From: Acidobacteria subdivision 13 bacterium RH2 MAG17b
GTDB lineage: Bacteria > Acidobacteriota > Terriglobia > UBA7540
Direction of reading: 5' to 3'
Length of the DNA: 35,298 bases
NCBI GenBank assembly: GCA_002197525.1
Contig: NFUN01000036.1
Span: 1 to 35,298, forward strand
A program made the translations under genes and the position numbers. Below are positions 1-8,390 of the stretch, in pieces (within the stretch, counting starts at the first letter, position 1; the number at the start of each line of letters is the position of its first letter). The notes below the pieces were generated by a model. It worked only from the letters and a program-made list of their open reading frames with translations. It was not told the origin of the DNA and searched no databases.

Positions 1-2
1 AT

Positions 3-79
<77 letters not shown>

Positions 80-85
80 TTGTTG

Positions 86-114
86 ATTATATTCGGTAGT
101 TCCTTCCTTGGCAA
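86..114 (-). promoter_or_regulatory. sigma-70 promoter of the initiator tRNA
   Basis: On the minus strand a TTGCCA -35 box (109-114) and a perfect TATAAT -10 box (86-91) are separated by exactly 17 bases. The expected start lies at or within a base or two of the mature tRNA 5' end (79), leaving almost no 5' leader. Confidence 0.85.
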
Positions 115-191
115 CTTAATCCGAAGATATATGTTTAATCAAGTGAGAGTTTCCATTGCGGCTATGTTGGAGGCTGCAGTTCAAATCCCAA

Positions 192-216
192 AGCAAGGGC
201 GGTCATTGCCCTTGCT
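192..216 (-). terminator. hairpin downstream of the YVTN gene, possible terminator
   Basis: A perfect 9-bp stem (AGCAAGGGC / GCCCTTGCT) with a 7-base loop lies 53 bases past the stop of the YVTN gene and before the tRNA promoter. The following bases are only mildly T-rich, so an intrinsic terminator is plausible but not textbook. Confidence 0.45.
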
Positions 217-268
217 GCATGTGGGTCTCTGACTGAATCAACGGCATTTCATAATGAAGTTCCGCGTT

Positions 269-1288
269 TCAGTTTCCCATTGCGGCGGGAACAGCCGCAG
301 TAGCCAAGCGCTTTGGAAGTTTACCGACATTCAGGCGCGCCACTTCGCGGTAAGTTTTCGCGTTAATGATGGAGACTTGATTGCTCCCTGGCGTACTGAC
401 GCAGCAATATTTGCCGTCTGCCGAGAAGGCAATCCACAGGGGCGTTTTCCCCACCACGATTTTCCTAGTCAGCTTGTGGGTGGCGATATCGTAAACGTAC
501 ACGGTATGGTCCATTGAATCGGCAACCCACAATTGTTTTCCGTCCGGTGAAATCGCCATGCCATGTGACGGTGTCATAGGCTCGACGAGATTCCGCTCAG
601 AGGTAGGTGGAAGGTGCACCCATCGCACAATCTTCCGTGTTGGAACGTCTACCACGTTGAAGCCATGCATGTCAGTGACCTGTACGAACATCGTCTTTTC
701 GTCGCGGGTAACCTCGAACGGACGGGGATCGCCATCCACCGGAACGGTATCCACGTCGCTCAACGTCCGGAGATCAATGCGGTCTACCGTCCCCAGTCCC
801 CTCGATTCACAATAGAAATCCTCATTGCTGCCTGAGTTAACGCAATTATGGGGGAAGTCGAGAGGCACGACCTTGACAATCTTGAACTCCGGCACATTGA
901 CAATGTCAATGGCTCCCCCCGTGCGAATGGGAATTGCCAAGAACTTGCCGTTGGGCGTGATCGCCGGCTCGTTCGGCGTTGCGCTGAGCTTCATCGTGCG
1001 CACGATCTTGCCCGTTGCGGTATCGATCTCTTTGAGGGTGTTATCTGATTCGACGGTAACAAACAACAGCCGCCCATCCGGAGACGCCGCGAGTCCGTGC
1101 GGTTTGTAGCCAACCTTAATATCACCGGCCACCTTCATTGTATTGAGGTTGATGACGGAAACATCATCGCCCCCAACATTTCCGACGTAAAGCATACTGA
1201 CCCGGTTTCCGGCTCCTTGCGCCGGTCGAAGAGCCAGCAAGCCGAGCATCGCCCCAAAAACAACAAAGCTCAAACTTTTCAACTTCAT
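269..1288 (-). CDS. secreted YVTN-type beta-propeller repeat protein
   Basis: The protein is 339 aa. It starts with a typical signal peptide (MKLKSLSFVVFGAMLGLLALRPAQGAG), followed by repeats of about 40 residues with motifs such as LYVGNVGGDDVSVINLNT, GLAASPDGRLLFV and MAISPDGKQLWVAD. These are typical of YVTN/SMP30-like propellers. The start at 1288 was chosen because a GGAGG ribosome site sits 8 bases upstream and the signal peptide begins there; the frame stays open upstream to 1426. Family members are extracytoplasmic propellers, often of unknown ligand, so no specific substrate can be assigned. It follows rpoD by 350 bases and probably has its own transcription start. Confidence 0.85.
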   Translation of the reverse strand: MKLKSLSFVVFGAMLGLLALRPAQGAGNRVSMLYVGNVGGDDVSVINLNTMKVAGDIKVGYKPHGLAASPDGRLLFVTVESDNTLKEIDTATGKIVRTMKLSATPNEPAITPNGKFLAIPIRTGGAIDIVNVPEFKIVKVVPLDFPHNCVNSGSNEDFYCESRGLGTVDRIDLRTLSDVDTVPVDGDPRPFEVTRDEKTMFVQVTDMHGFNVVDVPTRKIVRWVHLPPTSERNLVEPMTPSHGMAISPDGKQLWVADSMDHTVYVYDIATHKLTRKIVVGKTPLWIAFSADGKYCCVSTPGSNQVSIINAKTYREVARLNVGKLPKRLATAAVPAAMGN

Positions 1289-1638
1289 CGCCTTCGCCTC
1301 CTCGTATAAATAACGGACCATGTTACCCCCGGAGGTGCAGAAATACAACAGCCACGCGAGCACGGCCCAGGGAACAATTTTACTGCGGCTGAACTGGTTG
1401 CTTGCCCCCATCGCGGCGATAAACATCCGATGCCGGCAGCATGAAGATTGTGGTTTGCGGCAATACAGGGGTAAGCCGGGCGCGGCGCGTAGTCAGTAAA
1501 AACACCCGCGCGCACCGGGCACGAGAGCGCACTTGGTTTGAAAGCGAAAGTTTACGTGTTCGAAAGTTCGGAGGGCGGTTGGCCTCGCTCCAACAACCAC
1601 GACCGGGTCAAGGCGGGGCGGCGCCGGGCGACGCGGCC
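1289..1638. other. 350-base intergenic region between rpoD and the YVTN gene
   Basis: Apart from the ribosome site of the YVTN gene (around 1297-1303) I see no convincing promoter, terminator or RNA structure. The minus-strand frame upstream of the YVTN start is open and would encode a hydrophobic stretch, but it has no start with a good ribosome site, so I treat it as non-coding. Confidence 0.4.
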
Positions 1639-3324
1639 TTACTCTCTCTCCGCCGCCTCGAGAAACGCCCTGAGTTTGCGGCTGCGGGACGGATGGCGGA
1701 GCTTCCTAAGCGCCTTGGCTTCAATCTGGCGGATGCGTTCGCGGGTCACAGCAAAACTCTGGCCTACTTCTTCCAGCGTGTGCTCGCTGCCATCGTCGAG
1801 GCCGAACCGCATCTTGATTACCTTTTCTTCGCGCGGCGTCAGAGTCTTCAGCACCGCCTCTGTCTGCTCCTTCAGGTTGATGTTGATCACCGCCTCGGCC
1901 GGAGAGATGACCCCTCGGTCTTCGATAAAATCTCCAAGATGCGAGTCTTCCTCTTCTCCGATCGGCGTCTCGAGTGAAATCGGTTCCTGCGCGATCTTCA
2001 TCACCTTGCGCACCTTAATCACCGGGATCTCCATGCGTTTGGCGATCTCTTCGGAGGTGGGTTCGCGGCCGTACTCCTGCACGAGCTGCCGTGAGGTGCG
2101 AATCAGCTTGTTGATGGTTTCGATCATGTGCACCGGAATGCGGATGGTCCGGGCCTGGTCCGCGATGGCGCGGGTGATAGCCTGGCGAATCCACCACGTG
2201 GCGTAAGTTGAGAACTTGTATCCGCGCCGGTACTCGAACTTATCCACCGCCTTCATCAAGCCGATGTTGCCTTCCTGGATCAGATCGAGAAACTGCAATC
2301 CGCGATTGGTATATTTCTTGGCAATCGAGACCACCAGACGCAGGTTGGCTTCGGTCAATTCGCGCTTCGCAATCTCGGCTTCCTGCTCGCTGGTCACGAT
2401 GGTTTGCAGCGTCCGCTTGAGCTCGGCGGCGCTCATTTCATTGCGTTCTTCGAGTTCCGCCAGGCGGGCCTTGGACTGCCGCAGCTCTTTGCGAATTTCC
2501 TTGCTTCCATTGCTGCGGCTGTTTTCGAGCCGCCTTTCCAGCCGGTTGGCTTCGCGCTCCAAGGGCCGGAGCTCTTCCACGGCAACGTGGATTCTCTCGA
2601 TCAGTTTCCTGTTTTGGGTATGCGTGAATCCCACTGAGCGGATCAGCTTGGAGACCATGATCCGGTGGCGGGCGGCGGCCAGATGGTAACGCCGGTAATC
2701 GTGTGGGCGGCGGCGGCGTGAAATCGTATCCCGTTTTGCCTCGAGTGTCACCAGTCTCTTGCGCAGGCGTTCTATTTCCCCAAGCGTGGAGATCACTTCC
2801 TGCTGGCGGCGTTCCACTTTCTCTTCGGTCAGTTCTTCTTCATTAAAGACAACAACCTCTTTGATATTCCTCTTTCCGTCTGCCAATTCCTTCCGCAACG
2901 CCATCAATTCCTGAACGGTCAGCGGAGAACGCGACAGCGCCTTAAGGACGCTCAACTGTCCGCGCTCGATGCGGCGGGCGATTTCCACTTCACCCTCGCG
3001 GGTCAGCAAAGGAACCGTTCCCATCTCCCGCAGATACATGCGCACCGGGTCATTGGTCTTATCCAGCCCGCCCGGCGTCAAATCCAGATCAGTTTCTTCT
3101 CCGGCCTCGTCGAGCTTTACCTCATCGTCCTTCACCTTGGTCCGGGGTGAATCAAGCACCTCAATTCCGGCGCTGTCAAACATGGATAGAACATCCTCTA
3201 TCTCTTCGGCGGAATGAACGTCGGACGGCAACAGGTCATTGACCTCGTCGTAAAGGAGGTAACCCTTTTCCTTACCCATGTGGATAAGTTTGCTGACTTC
3301 ATCGTTCTTGTCGTCAAATGCCAA
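1639..3324 (-). CDS. rpoD: primary RNA polymerase sigma factor RpoD (sigma-70)
   Basis: This 561-aa group 1 sigma factor shows all regions in order. Region 1.1-like sequence is at about 5-55. Region 1.2 ([12 protein letters not shown]) is at about 91-123. A charged non-conserved spacer follows. Region 2 is at about 323-400 with the -10 recognition and melting helix ([17 protein letters not shown]). Region 3 follows. Region 4.2 is at about 515-550 with the -35 helix-turn-helix ([18 protein letters not shown]). It directs RNA polymerase to housekeeping promoters. The start is TTG at 3324, preceded at 8 bases by a strong AGGAGG site; no in-frame ATG or GTG competes. It lies downstream of dnaG as in the classical macromolecular synthesis operon, although rpsU is absent from this end. 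Confidence 0.97.
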   Translation of the reverse strand: MAFDDKNDEVSKLIHMGKEKGYLLYDEVNDLLPSDVHSAEEIEDVLSMFDSAGIEVLDSPRTKVKDDEVKLDEAGEETDLDLTPGGLDKTNDPVRMYLREMGTVPLLTREGEVEIARRIERGQLSVLKALSRSPLTVQELMALRKELADGKRNIKEVVVFNEEELTEEKVERRQQEVISTLGEIERLRKRLVTLEAKRDTISRRRRPHDYRRYHLAAARHRIMVSKLIRSVGFTHTQNRKLIERIHVAVEELRPLEREANRLERRLENSRSNGSKEIRKELRQSKARLAELEERNEMSAAELKRTLQTIVTSEQEAEIAKRELTEANLRLVVSIAKKYTNRGLQFLDLIQEGNIGLMKAVDKFEYRRGYKFSTYATWWIRQAITRAIADQARTIRIPVHMIETINKLIRTSRQLVQEYGREPTSEEIAKRMEIPVIKVRKVMKIAQEPISLETPIGEEEDSHLGDFIEDRGVISPAEAVININLKEQTEAVLKTLTPREEKVIKMRFGLDDGSEHTLEEVGQSFAVTRERIRQIEAKALRKLRHPSRSRKLRAFLEAAERE

Positions 3325-3519
3325 AGCTTCAACCTCCTTGGGTTGTCAATCCATCTGAGAGCTTTAACTTCACCATCTAGCCTAGGATCAAGGCCCAACC
3401 CCCACCTCTATTAGACACCGCACCGGGCTGCAAGAGAGCCGCTTTTTAGGCACACCTTTCATTAGTATACTATGATGTCATAACGGACGCAGGCGGTTAA
3501 GGCGTCTACGAAAGAATTT
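3325..3519 (-). promoter_or_regulatory. dnaG-rpoD intergenic region with a possible rpoD promoter
   Basis: This 195-base spacer carries a TATACT -10-like box at 3464-3469 on the minus strand without a recognisable -35 box, and the rpoD ribosome site at its end. A separate rpoD promoter here would resemble other macromolecular synthesis operons, but the sequence support is weak. Confidence 0.3.
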
Positions 3520-5280
3520 TCACAGGCGCTGAACTTCGATCAACCCTCTCATAAGATTAGCCTTAGCTTCGAGCAGCCGGTTCAGTTTCTCCCGGTCTTG
3601 TTCCTTTTCGGCGCGTTCGATCTCCACCTGCAGTTGAGCGCGCTCCCGTTCCACTCGCCGCCGCCGCAACGCTTCATAGCAGGCGATCAGCCGCTCACGA
3701 TCCGGCGCAGGGCCGCTTGCAAACTGCAATTGAAAGAAAACTCTGCTCTCTTCAGGGGCCAACAGAGCCTCGATCCGGCTGATTTCGAGACGGCTTGCCT
3801 CCCGATACTCGGCGAGCAGTTTGCGAAAAATAGGTTCGCCGGCAAGGCCGTCGCAGATTCCCTCTTCTGCGAGCCGTGGAAGGAATTCGGAGGTCAAGTC
3901 CGCGTCGTCCAGAAACGCCCGGATCAAGTCCTGCTCCGCCTCCGTAAGCCGAAGAACCGCTTCCTGCGGCGCGGCGGGCATCTCGGAGCGTCCACTTTGC
4001 GCCGCCTTCTTCAGCTCCTCGCGCAGCAGCCGCTCATTCACATGCAACCGCTCGGCCAGACGGCTGGCCATCTCTTGGCGAAGGAGCGGGTTTGACACCT
4101 TCACAAGGTAAGGAAGCACGTCATTCACGGCCCGCACCTTCCCTTCTGGCGTGGCCAGGCCGTGCTTCGCGGCGGCACGATCGGCGAGATAATCCAGATA
4201 TGCCGGGGCTTGATCCAGCCGCTCCCGATACGCTTCAACGCCATGTTTGCGAATAAACGAATCCGGGTCCAGGCCTCCGGGCAGGGTCAGCACTCTCACC
4301 TCGAACCCTTCTTCAAGCAGCAGGCCAAGCGAACGTTCGGTGGCCGCAATCCCGGCTGTGTCCGGGTCATAATTCACCGTCACGCGCCGCGTGTAATGCC
4401 CAAGCAGGCGAACCTGGCTTTCGGTCAGGCTGGTGCCGCAAGAAGCGACAACGTTTTGAACGCCAACTGAGGCCAGCGCGATGCAATCCATGTAACCCTC
4501 GACGAGAATTGCGCCATCAAGTTTGCGGATACTAGGCCCCGCCTCGTGAAGGTGGTAAAGAATACGGCTCTTGGTATATATCGGCGTTTCGGGAGAATTC
4601 AAATACTTGGGCTGCTCATCGCCCAGCGCCCGGCCCGCGAAAGCCGCCACCTTGCCGCTTTCGTTGGTGACCGGAAAAATCACGCGGCGGCGGAAACGGT
4701 CCAATCGCGCTGAGCCATCCCGTCCAGGAACCACGAGACCGCTCTTATCGATCACCTCGCCGCCGAAGCCGGATTCAGCGAGCGTGCGCGCCAATATGGA
4801 ACCCTGCGATGGCGCATAGCCGAGGTGAAAATCGGCAAGCGTCTGGTCGTCCAGCCCGCGATCCGCGAGATAAGCTTTGGCGGCGCGGCCTTCCGCCGTG
4901 CCGCTCAGTTGGGCCGCAAAAAATTGCGCGGCAACCTCATGGATGCGGTAAAGCGCCGTCCGCTCCAGGGCGTTAGCGTCATCCGCCGCGCCGCCGTGCC
5001 GTTCCGGCAATTTGACTCCGGCCTTCTGCGCCAGACGTTCAAGGGCCTCGGGGAACGTCACATTCTCCATGAGCATCACAAACTTGAAAACGTCTCCGCC
5101 CACTCCGCAACCAAAGCAGTGGAAAATCTGGCGCGTAGGATGCACCGCAAACGAAGGAGTTTTCTCCTGGTGAAACGGGCAGAGCCCCACAAAGTTTGCT
5201 CCCGCTTTGCGCAAGCGCACGTAGTCGCCAACGATCTTGACGATGTCAGCCGCCGCCCGAACTTCCTCTGCCGGTTTCAT
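3520..5280 (-). CDS. dnaG: DNA primase DnaG
   Basis: This 586-aa replicative primase is close to the usual length. The N-terminal CHC2 zinc finger uses C34, H37, C55 and C58 (LCPFH and FHCFGCG). The TOPRIM catalytic core has ILVEGYMD (E261) and NYDPDTAG (D306, D308). A helical C-terminal part for helicase contact follows. It synthesises RNA primers on single-stranded DNA for lagging-strand replication. The ATG at 5280 has no Shine-Dalgarno sequence; instead its leader is an AT-rich run of ATTCATTG-like repeats (5284-5353). It is co-directional with the Cys-rich gene upstream and rpoD downstream. Confidence 0.96.
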   Translation of the reverse strand: MKPAEEVRAAADIVKIVGDYVRLRKAGANFVGLCPFHQEKTPSFAVHPTRQIFHCFGCGVGGDVFKFVMLMENVTFPEALERLAQKAGVKLPERHGGAADDANALERTALYRIHEVAAQFFAAQLSGTAEGRAAKAYLADRGLDDQTLADFHLGYAPSQGSILARTLAESGFGGEVIDKSGLVVPGRDGSARLDRFRRRVIFPVTNESGKVAAFAGRALGDEQPKYLNSPETPIYTKSRILYHLHEAGPSIRKLDGAILVEGYMDCIALASVGVQNVVASCGTSLTESQVRLLGHYTRRVTVNYDPDTAGIAATERSLGLLLEEGFEVRVLTLPGGLDPDSFIRKHGVEAYRERLDQAPAYLDYLADRAAAKHGLATPEGKVRAVNDVLPYLVKVSNPLLRQEMASRLAERLHVNERLLREELKKAAQSGRSEMPAAPQEAVLRLTEAEQDLIRAFLDDADLTSEFLPRLAEEGICDGLAGEPIFRKLLAEYREASRLEISRIEALLAPEESRVFFQLQFASGPAPDRERLIACYEALRRRRVERERAQLQVEIERAEKEQDREKLNRLLEAKANLMRGLIEVQRL

Positions 5281-5283
5281 AAG

Positions 5284-5353
5284 AATTGAATCATTGCTTC
5301 ATTGACTCATTGGGGGATTGAATCATTTATTCATTGAACCAATGATTCAATCT
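5284..5353. repeat. degenerate ATTCATTG-type repeat tract before dnaG
   Basis: The tract is made of iterated, imperfect words such as ATTGAATCATT, TTCATTGACTCATTG and TTCATTGAACCAATGATTCAA, many self-complementary. Similar words occur before etfB (8346-8390) and fabD (11743-11781). It fills the dnaG leader, where a ribosome site would be expected. Confidence 0.6.
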
Positions 5354-5377
5354 CCTCTCCCATCCCGCCACCGCTCT

Positions 5378-6019
5378 TCAGGGCGAGACAATCAAATTGG
5401 ATGCAGTCCGCGAAAACGTGCCGGGCTTAAACTGCGAGCGCATCATATCGATCAGCGCCCTGCCCTTCGGCTTGCCATTTGAGCGGGCGGCCGAGGTCTG
5501 CGTCAACACAATCAAGGCGTCGCGGATCTCCGGGTCACGCACGCTCGTCACCGCAGCCAAGCCCTGGCCTTCGCGGCCCTTGTACTCTTCGACAACCTTC
5601 TTCAGTTTGTCGTAAAGCTCCCGCTGCATGCGGTGATCAGGAGGTTTTTCGTAGAGGATTCCCTTGGTAAGCGTCTCGTAGGTTTCGGCAAGCGACTGCA
5701 TCGCAACAATGACGTCGGAATCCACGAGTGCAGGGTTTTCTCGCGCGTAGTCGCAAATCACGTAGGAAAGCTCCAAAAACAGCTTCTCGTGAGCCAGCAG
5801 GATGGAGCGTGGGATTTTCCTGCCCGCAAAGGGTATTTTATCCCAATCTACCGCGTGGCGCTCCTCATAGTGTTCGCGGCTCGCGATTAAGTAGGTGCAA
5901 TCAGACGGGCAATCTATGGTCACCTCGCGTTCGTTGCCGCAGCAGACCGCGCAAATCATGGCCGATTTTGCCGGGCAGAACCGCTTGGCCTTGCGCTTTT
6001 GACAAATCGCACAGATCAA
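5378..6019 (-). CDS. Cys-rich (putative zinc-binding) conserved hypothetical protein
   Basis: I do not recognise a named family for this 213-aa protein. The first 50 residues hold eight cysteines (C3, C6, C15, C23, C26, C27, C37, C41) in a CxxC...C...CxxCC...C...C layout suited to one or two zinc sites, ending in the phrase DCPSDCTYL. The rest is largely helical and charged, with no signal peptide or membrane segment, so it is probably cytoplasmic. The start is TTG at 6019 behind AAGGAAA; the frame is open further upstream but runs into repeat element A. It lies between etfA and dnaG, co-directional with both. A nucleic-acid or protein-binding role is possible but only guessed. Confidence 0.75.
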   Translation of the reverse strand: MICAICQKRKAKRFCPAKSAMICAVCCGNEREVTIDCPSDCTYLIASREHYEERHAVDWDKIPFAGRKIPRSILLAHEKLFLELSYVICDYARENPALVDSDVIVAMQSLAETYETLTKGILYEKPPDHRMQRELYDKLKKVVEEYKGREGQGLAAVTSVRDPEIRDALIVLTQTSAARSNGKPKGRALIDMMRSQFKPGTFSRTASNLIVSP

Positions 6020-6052
6020 TGGGATTTCCTTTTCCTGCGGATCCGGGGCAAA

Positions 6053-6144
6053 GCTGTAGCGGCGGTCTGTGACCGTCGGCCTTTAAGCATCGGCGCTCAT
6101 AGAGCGCCGCACCAACTCAAAAATCGCAGTTTTCACACAGACTC
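6053..6144. repeat. multi-hairpin element, copy A (left end truncated)
   Basis: This copy contains the two-hairpin core (GGCGGTCTGTGACCGTC and GGCGCTCATAGAGCGCC) followed by the right terminal arm CGCAGTTTTCACACAGACTC at 6125-6144. Unlike copies B, C and D it lacks the matching left arm; the sequence there is instead the leader of the Cys-rich gene. The right arm ends two bases before the etfA stop codon. Confidence 0.75.
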
Positions 6145-6145
6145 T

Positions 6146-7132
6146 TCAACCCGCCTTGATCTTCTTGATCTCTTCGGTCAAGGCCGGAACGATCTCAAAT
6201 AAATCGCCGACAATTCCGTAAGACGCTATCTCGAAGATCGGAGCCTCGCGGTCCTTGTTGACTGCTACGATCGTGCGCGATCCCTTCATGCCGACTTGGT
6301 GCTGAATCGCTCCGGAAATGCCGAGGGCAATGTAGAGCTTCGGCGCCACGGTTTGGCCTGAGCTGCCGATTTGGTGATCCATCGGCAGCCAGCCGCTATC
6401 ACAAATCGGACGTGACGCGCCGATTTCGCCGCCAAGCGCCTCCGCGAGCCGCTTGGCCAGTTCCAGATTCTCCGGAGCCTTGATGCCGCGCCCGGCAGCT
6501 ACGATGATTTCCGCCTGGGTGAGGTCCACAGCTTGCCGGGCCTCCCGGAAGCGCTCCCCTGGCTTGGCGCGGACCGTGCCGGAGGGCACTTCGATGGAAA
6601 CAGCAGCCACCGGGGCAGGCGTTGAGCCGCGCTCCACGGCGTCCTCGCGGAATGAACCCGCCTGAAACGAAATCAAATAGGGCGGTTCGCCGGCAAGCTC
6701 CACGTCCGCGTTCAGCTTCCCCTGGAACATCTGCCGCGTCAGAATGCACCGCCCGTCCGTCCAGCGATAGCCCAGACAGTCGCTTGCCATCCCGCGGTTC
6801 AACGCTGCTGCGAGCCGTGGAGCAAAATCGCGCGCCTGATAAGTGTGCCCAAACAGGAAGTAGCCTACGTCGCGTCCCTGAATGGCCTTTTGAAGGGCAT
6901 AGACGTAACCCTCCGCCGTGTACTCCTTCAACGCGGGCGATTCGACAGCCACCACCTCGTGCAGTCCAGCCTTTGCAGCCTCAGCGGCGATGCTCGCAAT
7001 GCCGTCACCCAGCAGAATGGCGGAAACATGCCCCCCTGCGTCCTTAGCCAAGTGCTGTCCGGCGGCCAACGCCTCCCAGGACGGGCGGACAATCTTTCCC
7101 TCCTGATGTTCGACAAAAACAAGCACATTCAC
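6146..7132 (-). CDS. etfA: electron transfer flavoprotein alpha subunit
   Basis: This 328-aa protein is full length. The N-terminal alpha/beta domain (VLVFVEHQEGKIV) is followed by the FAD-binding C-terminal domain with SSGQTVAPKLYIALGISGAIQH and the terminal FEIVPALTEEI. With EtfB it forms the heterodimer that passes electrons from acyl-CoA and other dehydrogenases to the quinone pool through ETF:quinone oxidoreductase. The GTG start at 7132 is supported by AAGGAG 7 bases upstream. It is co-directional with etfB but separated from it by 408 bases that contain element B. Confidence 0.95.
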   Translation of the reverse strand: MNVLVFVEHQEGKIVRPSWEALAAGQHLAKDAGGHVSAILLGDGIASIAAEAAKAGLHEVVAVESPALKEYTAEGYVYALQKAIQGRDVGYFLFGHTYQARDFAPRLAAALNRGMASDCLGYRWTDGRCILTRQMFQGKLNADVELAGEPPYLISFQAGSFREDAVERGSTPAPVAAVSIEVPSGTVRAKPGERFREARQAVDLTQAEIIVAAGRGIKAPENLELAKRLAEALGGEIGASRPICDSGWLPMDHQIGSSGQTVAPKLYIALGISGAIQHQVGMKGSRTIVAVNKDREAPIFEIASYGIVGDLFEIVPALTEEIKKIKAG

Positions 7133-7407
7133 AGGAAGACTCCTTATAAACTCTTCTGGGCGCAGCCAACAGCGCCCCCCTACGCCTTACTAAACGTCTT
7201 CTTGATTCTAAAGGGCGGCTAGGCTTCGTTGGGCGACTTTTTGTTCGCTACGCATCACCTGGGCAGCCTCGGCGAATTCGCGTGCTCTTCCACTTCTCGA
7301 ACCGATATGCTTCTTAAAGCCTAGTAGAACTCAAGGGGGCCAGTGAGACAAATGAGACAGTTTTTTGACAGTGAAAAATAGAGTGTCCGCGTCAGCTTTC
7401 TCAGCAC
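7133..7407. other. etfA leader, no clear signal
   Basis: These 275 bases lie between the etfA start and element B, within the 408-base etfB-etfA gap. The etfA ribosome site is at the end near 7140-7145. A GTGAGACAAATGAGACAG word at 7343-7360 resembles one at 15216-15251. I see no confident promoter. Confidence 0.35.
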
Positions 7408-7550
7408 CGTGCTTTAGAGGCTGTGTGAAAACCACGGCTGTGCTGTAGCGGCGGTCTGTGACCGACGGTCTTTATTTTTCAACAGCCTCGGCGCTCATAG
7501 AGTGCCGCTACAACTCAAACACGCGGTTTTCACACAGCCTCTAAAGCACG
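7408..7550. repeat. multi-hairpin element, copy B, with arms reaching into the end of etfB
   Basis: Perfect 26-bp terminal inverted repeats lie at 7408-7433 and 7525-7550; the inner part reads AGAGGCTGTGTGAAAACC. Between them is the same core as the other copies (GCGGTCTGTGACCGACGGTC and GGCGCTCATAGAGTGCC). The right arm includes the last codons and TAG stop of etfB (stop at 7541), so the left arm carries an inverted copy of that gene end. Confidence 0.85.
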
Positions 7551-8326
7551 CGAGCTTCGTTCCGGAGCTTGTCCACCAGCTTAGCTGCAACTTCCTTGGG
7601 GCTGCCCTCCAGAAATTCGGTACTGGATCTCTTCTCAGGAACGTAAAGCCGCAAGACTTTCTGTTTTGGAGCCAAGTCCTCCGCGCTCAGGCCGAGATCG
7701 GCGCGGGTGAGCTTCCGGATGGGCTTGGACTTCGCGGCCATGATTCCCCTGAGCGTGGCGTAACGCGGCTTGTTGATGCCCGACTGGATAGTGAGCAAGG
7801 CAGGAAGAGGCAATTCGATCCACTGGAACCATCCGCCTTCGAGCTCACGCTTCACCCTGAGCCCGCCATCCTTCATTTGGATTTCCATGATGATCGTGGC
7901 GTGCGGCAGCCCTAGCATCTCCGCCAGGATTACCCCGGTCTGCGCATACCCGCAGTCATCCGATTGCAATCCGGTCACGATGAGGTCGGGCTTTTCCGGG
8001 CCGAGCGCCGCCGCTAGAGCGCGCGCCACGCCATGCGCGTCCAACCCTTCAAAAGCCGGATCGTCCAGGTGCAAGGCGCGGTCCGCCCCCTTAGCCAGAG
8101 CTTCTTTCATCGCCTGTTGCACGCGGGTTGGGCCGAGCGTGCACACCAGCACCTCGCTCTGCGCTCCCGAGGTCTCCTTCAGGCGCAAGGCCTCCTCTAG
8201 GGCGTAAATATCCGGCTCGTTGATCTCGTAACTAATCTCGGATTCCCGAATCCACGCGGCGGCTTCATTGATCCGCAACACGGAATCGCGGGCCGGAACC
8301 TGCTTGAGACAGACGGCGATTTTCAC
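7541..8326 (-). CDS. etfB: electron transfer flavoprotein beta subunit
   Basis: This 261-aa protein is full length. It begins MKIAVCLKQVPARDS and carries the conserved DLIVTGLQSDDCGYAQTG segment (AMP/nucleotide-binding side) and the PALLTIQSGINKPRYATLRGIMAAK signature of EtfB. It partners EtfA in soluble electron transfer from flavin dehydrogenases, for example in fatty-acid oxidation. The start is GTG at 8326 with a weak GGGG site. It follows fabF by 57 bases on the same strand, so it could be read from the fab operon. Its last codons lie inside the right arm of element B. Confidence 0.95.
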   Translation of the reverse strand: MKIAVCLKQVPARDSVLRINEAAAWIRESEISYEINEPDIYALEEALRLKETSGAQSEVLVCTLGPTRVQQAMKEALAKGADRALHLDDPAFEGLDAHGVARALAAALGPEKPDLIVTGLQSDDCGYAQTGVILAEMLGLPHATIIMEIQMKDGGLRVKRELEGGWFQWIELPLPALLTIQSGINKPRYATLRGIMAAKSKPIRKLTRADLGLSAEDLAPKQKVLRLYVPEKRSSTEFLEGSPKEVAAKLVDKLRNEARVL

Positions 8327-8345
8327 GAAGCGCTACCCCACACAA

Positions 8346-8390
8346 ATTGATTCATCGGGCCATCGATTCAATTAAGCATTGGCTCAATTC
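8346..8390. repeat. ATTGATTCA-type repeat tract between fabF and etfB
   Basis: Words such as AATTGATTCATCG and CATCGATTCAATTAAGCATTGGCTCAATTC match the repeat style before dnaG and fabD. The tract spans the end of fabF and the spacer to etfB. Confidence 0.45.

Noticed and set aside
1289-1426. N-terminal extension of the YVTN protein
   Set aside because: The internal ATG at 1288 has a good ribosome site and begins a clean signal peptide; the extension would bury it.
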